NCBI GenBank assembly: GCA_022566975.1
Contig: JADFHV010000069.1
Span: 1-9,133 of the forward strand
DNA length: 9,133 nt
Source: Chloroflexota bacterium
Lineage (GTDB): Bacteria; Chloroflexota; Dehalococcoidia; SAR202; UBA11138
Direction of reading: 5' to 3'
The position numbers were made by a program, and so were the translations under genes. Of this stretch, positions 6,087 to 9,133 are shown piece by piece. Every line of letters begins with the position of its first letter. Positions within the stretch are counted from its first letter, which is position 1. Below the pieces are notes generated by a model. It searched no databases and was not told the origin of the DNA. It saw only the letters and a list, made by a program, of their open reading frames with translations.

Positions 6087-6995
6087 TCAGGCCTCTCCGG
6101 CCGCGCCATCCCTGATACCCGCCGCCTCCAGGACCCTAGGGATCTCAGACTCCCAGCCCACGGCCATGATGTGGACACCCTGGCACATCGGACGTATCTC
6201 TCTGATGACCCGCGCCGCGATCTCCACACTCTTCTTCCGGCGGTCTTCGGCCTCGTCCAGCTCCCGGACGGTCTCGTTCGGGACATCGACCCCGGGAACG
6301 CTGTCGTTGAGCATGCGGGCCATAGCCGCCGACTTGAGCATGATGTAGCCCGCGATGATCGAGACGTCGTATTGTCGGACCCGGTCCATGAACCGCTCGA
6401 AGGCTCCTGCGTCGTACACGGTTTGCGTCTGGAAGAAGGCCGCCCCCGCCTCGATCTTCTCTTCCATGCGCCGGAGCTCGGCGTCCATGTCCTCGGCTCC
6501 GGGATTCACCACCGCGCCGGCGAGCAGACTGGGCCGACCTTTGAGCTCGTTACCGGCCATGTCGCTTCCAGAGACCAGCGATGATATGGCTCTCAGAAGC
6601 TCCACTGCTCCCAGGTCGAACACGGGAGTTGCGTCTGGATGATCGCCCCCTTTAGGGTGGTCGCCGGTCATGCACAGGACGTTGGTGATGCCCATGGCAT
6701 AGGCGCCCAGCAGGTCTCCCTGAAGAGCGATGCGGTTCCGGTCCCGGCAGGTTATCTGGAGGATGGGCTCGATGTCCCTCTCGACCAGAAGCCGCGCCAC
6801 GGCCAGCGGCGACATGCTCATGTGCGACCTGTGGGAGTCCGTCAGGTTGAACGCGTCTACCACACTCCTCAGGCTCTCGGCCATTTCAAACAGGCGCGCG
6901 AGGTCCGTGCCCTTCGGCGGGTTCAGCTCCGCCGTCACCACGAACCTTCCGGACTCAAGCGCGTCGGAGAGCCTTCTCAAGAGATGCACCCCCAT
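6087..6995 (-). CDS. metF: Methylenetetrahydrofolate reductase, MetF-like
   Basis: A 302-residue MetF-family flavoprotein that reduces 5,10-methylene-tetrahydrofolate to 5-methyl-tetrahydrofolate, supplying methyl groups for methionine. Seen in the sequence: TAELNPPKG (21-29), whose Glu23 matches the catalytic Glu of the EFFPP region in E. coli MetF; the folate/flavin signature ITCRDRNRIALQGDLLGAY (81-99); VLCMTGDHP (106-114) with Asp112; and FFQTQTVYD (187-195) with the usual Gln. It is close to the single-domain MetF length. The electron donor (NADH, ferredoxin or another) cannot be told from sequence. The frame is open to 7055, but a candidate promoter with -10 at 7015-7020 starts transcription near 7008, so ATG 6995 is the sensible start; the leader would then be only about 12 nt with no obvious ribosome site. 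A separate ATG at 7016 overlaps the -10 element. It heads the minus-strand run and diverges from folD. Confidence 0.92.
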   Translation of the reverse strand: MGVHLLRRLSDALESGRFVVTAELNPPKGTDLARLFEMAESLRSVVDAFNLTDSHRSHMSMSPLAVARLLVERDIEPILQITCRDRNRIALQGDLLGAYAMGITNVLCMTGDHPKGGDHPDATPVFDLGAVELLRAISSLVSGSDMAGNELKGRPSLLAGAVVNPGAEDMDAELRRMEEKIEAGAAFFQTQTVYDAGAFERFMDRVRQYDVSIIAGYIMLKSAAMARMLNDSVPGVDVPNETVRELDEAEDRRKKSVEIAARVIREIRPMCQGVHIMAVGWESEIPRVLEAAGIRDGAAGEA

Positions 6996-7014
6996 GCTCG
7001 GTAGAACAGCCGAC

Positions 7015-7043
7015 ATTATAGTGGCCGCGAACCCCGATGCAAA
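7015..7043 (-). promoter_or_regulatory. Candidate sigma70-type promoter for the metF-acpS-LLM-nnr-ubiE run
   Basis: On the minus strand a perfect -10 TATAAT occupies 7020-7015 and a -35-like TTTGCA (4 of 6 bases) occupies 7043-7038, with the ideal 17-bp spacer. Predicted transcription start is about 7008, 13 bp before the metF ATG at 6995. The perfect -10 and spacing in GC-rich DNA make chance less likely. Confidence 0.6.
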
Positions 7044-7045
7044 GC

Positions 7046-7070
7046 GGCCTTCCACGGGCCTTCACGGCCC
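7046..7070. repeat. Tandem 11-bp imperfect repeat and 5-bp hairpin between divergent promoters
   Basis: GGCCTTCCACG (7046-7056) is followed at once by GGCCTTCACG (7057-7066), two near-copies about one helical turn apart. The second copy also lies in an inverted repeat GGGCC/GGCCC (7056-7060 with 7066-7070, loop TTCAC). It sits in the -35 region of the folD promoter and just upstream of the metF -35, a fitting place for a shared regulator, though no regulator is identified. Confidence 0.4.
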
Positions 7071-7078
7071 TATATAAT
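7049..7078 (+). promoter_or_regulatory. Candidate promoter for folD with strong -10 and weak -35
   Basis: TATATAAT (7071-7078) gives a perfect TATAAT at 7073-7078. No good -35 is present at 16-18 bp; the best is CTTCCA at 7049-7054 with 18 bp spacing. The start would fall near 7085, leaving a leader of about 36 nt. A weak -35 beside tandem repeats suits activator-dependent control, which is inference. Confidence 0.45.
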
Positions 7079-7109
7079 TGCCACGCCCTACGGGGACTCG
7101 GGTAGACCG

Positions 7110-7114
7110 GGAGG
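7110..7114 (+). promoter_or_regulatory. Strong Shine-Dalgarno site before the TTG start of folD
   Basis: GGAGG, within GGGAGGT, lies 6 nt before TTG at 7121 and decides this non-ATG start. There is no ATG near the beginning of the conserved protein. Confidence 0.7.
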
Positions 7115-7120
7115 TGCCAG

Positions 7121-8020
7121 TTGGGAGCCGAGCTGATAGACGGTAAGGCCATAGCCGGGGCGGTCAGGGAAGAGGTGGCCTCCGGCGTAGCCGAGATGAA
7201 GGGGAGACACGGGGTCGTACCCGGGCTCGCCGCCGTCCTGGTTGGTGACGACCCGGCGTCCGCGGTGTACGTCAGAAACAAGGAGAGGGCCGCGGCCGAG
7301 GCGGGCATCAAGGGCGAAGTCTTCAGGCTCTCCGATGGGGTCTCCCAGGAGGAGCTGCTGGAGCTTGTGCGCCGGCTCAACGCCGACGAGACGTTTCACG
7401 GCATCCTGGTCCAGCTCCCTCTGCCGTCCCAGATAGACGAGGATACGGTGATCGAGGCTATCTCGCCCCACAAGGACGTCGATGGCCTTCACCCGGTCAA
7501 CATGGGGCGGCTCATGGCCGGCCGTCCACGCTTCGTCCCCGCGACCCCCGCGGGGATCCAGGAGATGCTTCTGCGCAGCGGCAACAGCCCTGAAGGCAAG
7601 CACGTCGTGGTGTGCGGCCGGAGCAACATCGTCGGCAAGCCCGTCGCCAATCTCCTGATGCAGCGTCGGTCCGGAGCCAACGCCACGGTCACAGTGTGCC
7701 ATACGAGGACCAGAGACCTGGCGGACATCACGAGACAGGCCGATATCCTCATTGCCGCCATGGGACACCCGCGGTCAATTACGGCGGATATGGTCAGCGA
7801 AGGGGTCGTGGTGATAGACGTAGGGATCAACCGCGTGGACGCGCCCGAGCGAAAGAGCGGCTACCGGCTGGTGGGGGACGTCGATTTCGGCCCCGTGTCC
7901 GAGAAGGCGGCCGCCATAACCCCGGTGCCGGGGGGCGTCGGCCCTATGACCATCGCCATGCTGCTGCGGAGCACCCTCAACGCGGCCCGGTCCACCGTCC
8001 ACCCGGAGCTCGCGGGCTGA
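7121..8020 (+). CDS. folD: Bifunctional methylenetetrahydrofolate dehydrogenase/methenyltetrahydrofolate cyclohydrolase
   Basis: A 299-residue FolD, which oxidises 5,10-methylene-tetrahydrofolate with NADP to the methenyl form and hydrolyses it to 10-formyl-tetrahydrofolate. The active-site block DPASAVYVRNKERA (44-57) carries Tyr50 and Lys54; Gln98 lies in GILVQLPLP (94-102) and Asp121 in KDVDGLHPVN (118-127), all matching the catalytic set of the family. The nucleotide-binding part shows VVVCGRSNIVGKPVANLL (162-179), and the C-terminus has the signature ITPVPGGVGPMTIAMLL (266-282). The usual PCTP motif reads PATP (140-143), so its Cys is Ala141, a tolerated variation. TTG at 7121 has a strong ribosome site. 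The gene diverges from metF, the next enzyme on the same one-carbon branch. Confidence 0.96.
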   Translation: MGAELIDGKAIAGAVREEVASGVAEMKGRHGVVPGLAAVLVGDDPASAVYVRNKERAAAEAGIKGEVFRLSDGVSQEELLELVRRLNADETFHGILVQLPLPSQIDEDTVIEAISPHKDVDGLHPVNMGRLMAGRPRFVPATPAGIQEMLLRSGNSPEGKHVVVCGRSNIVGKPVANLLMQRRSGANATVTVCHTRTRDLADITRQADILIAAMGHPRSITADMVSEGVVVIDVGINRVDAPERKSGYRLVGDVDFGPVSEKAAAITPVPGGVGPMTIAMLLRSTLNAARSTVHPELAG

Positions 8021-8028
8021 CGCGCCCG

Positions 8029-8068
8029 CCGACGTCGCGTGGCCCTGTGGTAGAGTGAAGCTAGCTTC
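8029..8068 (+). promoter_or_regulatory. Possible promoter with overlapping 12-bp palindromic operator upstream of the transporter
   Basis: TGG plus TAGAGT (8048-8056) resembles an extended -10, and CCGACG (8029-8034) is a poor -35 at 16 bp. Immediately downstream is the perfect 12-bp palindrome GAAGCTAGCTTC (8057-8068). A palindrome just after a -10 is where TetR- or MarR-type repressors of efflux genes commonly bind, but no repressor gene is in the window. The promoter part is weak; the palindrome is exact. Confidence 0.35.
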
Positions 8069-8078
8069 GGTGTGAGGA

Positions 8079-8107
8079 GAGGCCCGGCGGACCCGTCGTC
8101 GGGCCTC
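8079..8107 (+). terminator. Strong GC-rich hairpin in the folD-transporter gap, terminator-like or leader hairpin
   Basis: GAGGCCCG (8079-8086) pairs perfectly with CGGGCCTC (8100-8107), and the inner GCGG/TCGT arms (8087-8090 with 8096-8099) add four pairs, two of them G-U, giving a 12-bp stem with loop ACCCG. No T-run follows, so it is not a classical intrinsic terminator. It lies 59 bp past the folD stop and 15 bp before the transporter TTG, so it may end folD transcripts or limit access to the transporter ribosome site. Confidence 0.4.
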
Positions 8108-8122
8108 AGACGTGGGGGAGTC

Positions 8123-9133
8123 TTGGGTCTACTGAGCGTCTTCGGACCACTGGTGTCCAGCAGGGAGCGGCGGGCTGTCCTGCTCGCCGTGACCTCGGCC
8201 TACATGATGGTCCAGCTCGCGAGCCTGCCCGTGGCCATCTCGCTGCCCACGCTGGCCGACCGCTTCGGGACATCCATCAGTGACGCCGCCTGGATCGTCA
8301 TCGTCTACCTGCTCATGCTGGGCAGCCTTGTCCTCCTGGGTGCTCGGCTTGGGGACCGCTTCGGGCATGCGCGCGTCTTCTTCATCGGCATCGTGGTCAC
8401 GACGATCGGGTCGGGCCTCATCGCGCTGTCCCAGGAGCTGTGGCAGGTCGTGGTGTGGCGCGGAGTGACAGGAGTGGGCTCCGCCCTTGTGATGGGCAAC
8501 GCCAACGCCATCCTGGCGGCAACGTTCGGGCCCGAGGAACGGGGACGCGCCTTCGCCATCCCGATAATCGGCTCGCGCTTCGGCACCCTGACGGGCCTGG
8601 CGGTATTCGGCCTGTTCCTCCACTTCTTCACCTGGCGCCTCATATTCGTGACCTTCTTGCCCCTGGGCGTGCTGGCCGCAGCCACCGCCATCCCGCTCCT
8701 CCGTCTACCGCGGCAGCCGCGCTCGGCACAGGATACCGGTCCCATAGACTGGCTCGGCGCCGTGCTACTGGTGGGTACGGCCGTGGTATTGATCCTCTCC
8801 GGGAGTCACCTCCACGGCGGGGAGGAGTCGTTCGTCTCCTCGAAGGGACTCAGCTACCATCTGCCCATGCAGGGGCTGTTTATCGTACTGCTGGTGGCCT
8901 TCATAGTCGTCGAACGTCGGGTCCGTAACCCGGTCATCCCGCTGACGCACTTCAGGCATCGGCAGTTCTCCCTCTCGCTCGGCGCCAACGTCACCTACCA
9001 CTTCTCAATGCTGGCTACCATGACGCTGGTGCCCATCCTGGTCGAGGAGGGCTTCGGGAAGTCCCCTCTGTTCGTGACCGTCGTGCTGCTGCCGAGCCAG
9101 ATCCTGGGCCTGTTCATGCCCATGGTAGCCGGC
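8123..9133 (+). CDS. MFS transporter, DHA2-like 14-TM drug transporter type, partial (3' end outside window)
   Basis: The frame stays open for 337 codons to the window edge, so the C-terminal third is probably missing (family length about 450-550). Motif A between TM2 and TM3 is clear, GARLGDRFGHAR (73-84). The start of TM4 has RGVTGVGSA (113-121), where the usual RxxQG Gln is Thr116. TM5 is followed by FTWRLIFVTFLPLG (169-182), the WRWIFxINxPxG-like stretch of the EmrB/QacA class. The motif C region, GSRFGTLTGL (150-159), keeps the Gly spacing but has Thr155 where Pro is normal and Leu159 for the last Gly. Substrate is unknown; export is the family default. TTG at 8123 has GGGGGAG close upstream (2-4 nt spacing), and an in-frame GTG at 8072 inside the leader is less likely. 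A promoter-like palindrome and hairpin precede it. Confidence 0.85.
   Translation, partial: MGLLSVFGPLVSSRERRAVLLAVTSAYMMVQLASLPVAISLPTLADRFGTSISDAAWIVIVYLLMLGSLVLLGARLGDRFGHARVFFIGIVVTTIGSGLIALSQELWQVVVWRGVTGVGSALVMGNANAILAATFGPEERGRAFAIPIIGSRFGTLTGLAVFGLFLHFFTWRLIFVTFLPLGVLAAATAIPLLRLPRQPRSAQDTGPIDWLGAVLLVGTAVVLILSGSHLHGGEESFVSSKGLSYHLPMQGLFIVLLVAFIVVERRVRNPVIPLTHFRHRQFSLSLGANVTYHFSMLATMTLVPILVEEGFGKSPLFVTVVLLPSQILGLFMPMVAG

Noticed and set aside
5627..6286. A 220-residue N-terminal extension of the LLM oxidoreductase
   Set aside because: It overlaps acpS and metF in another frame, and GGAAGGAG followed by TTG at 5626 marks the true start.
7088..7768. A 226-codon open frame on the - strand opposite folD, plus a similar one at 6955-7380
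   Set aside because: folD covers this DNA with all catalytic residues. The antisense translations show no motif and no convincing ribosome site.
8072..8122. GTG at 8072 as the start of the transporter
   Set aside because: The extra residues are Arg/Gly/Pro-rich, lie across the strong hairpin and have no ribosome site; TTG 8123 is preceded by GGGGGAG and starts just before the first membrane segment.
1..9133. tRNA, rRNA, CRISPR array, insertion sequence, prophage or defence genes
   Set aside because: No cloverleaf-like or rRNA-like sequence, no regularly spaced direct repeats, no transposase or integrase motifs; all substantial coding regions are metabolic, envelope or transport genes.

Overview
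This GC-rich window is a densely packed piece of bacterial chromosome with eight complete protein-coding genes and one (an MFS transporter) cut by the right edge. Nothing in it looks like a mobile element, CRISPR array, tRNA or rRNA. The gene set suggests a GC-rich, menaquinone-using bacterium that may carry coenzyme F420: it has a UbiE/MenG-type quinone methyltransferase, an F420-type luciferase-like oxidoreductase, and an HtrA protease made as a lipoprotein with a Pro/Thr/Val-rich linker. Frequent TTG and GTG starts fit the same picture. A Chloroflexota lineage (Dehalococcoidia/SAR202-like) is my best guess from gene style. An actinobacterium cannot be excluded, and no taxonomic marker is present.

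Layout. Region 1 (1-2149, + strand): a likely sigma70-type promoter drives a YihY/BrkB-family membrane protein gene, whose end overlaps the start of a lipoprotein HtrA-like serine protease gene (envelope module). Region 2 (2146-7016, - strand): a run of five genes, read from right to left: metF-like methylenetetrahydrofolate reductase, acpS, an F420-type LLM oxidoreductase, the bifunctional NAD(P)HX repair enzyme nnr, and ubiE/menG. The protease gene and ubiE converge and their stop codons overlap inside a 14-bp palindrome. Region 3 (7038-9133, + strand): folD diverges from metF across a short intergenic region holding candidate promoters for both directions, followed by an MFS transporter of the 14-TM drug-transporter type.

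How they fit together. FolD makes and uses 5,10-methylene-tetrahydrofolate, and MetF reduces it to 5-methyl-tetrahydrofolate, so the divergent pair forms a one-carbon module with probably shared control. AcpS activates acyl carrier protein, Nnr repairs damaged NAD(P)H, and UbiE/MenG finishes menaquinone: housekeeping cofactor and lipid functions in one co-directional cluster. The less ordinary points are structured non-coding DNA between nnr and ubiE (palindromes that can pair in alternative ways), a REP-like palindrome between acpS and the LLM gene, short tandem repeats at the folD/metF promoters, and a 12-bp palindrome overlapping a possible promoter before the transporter. I see no convincing new multi-gene system. 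The hairpin cluster upstream of ubiE is the best candidate for undescribed regulation.
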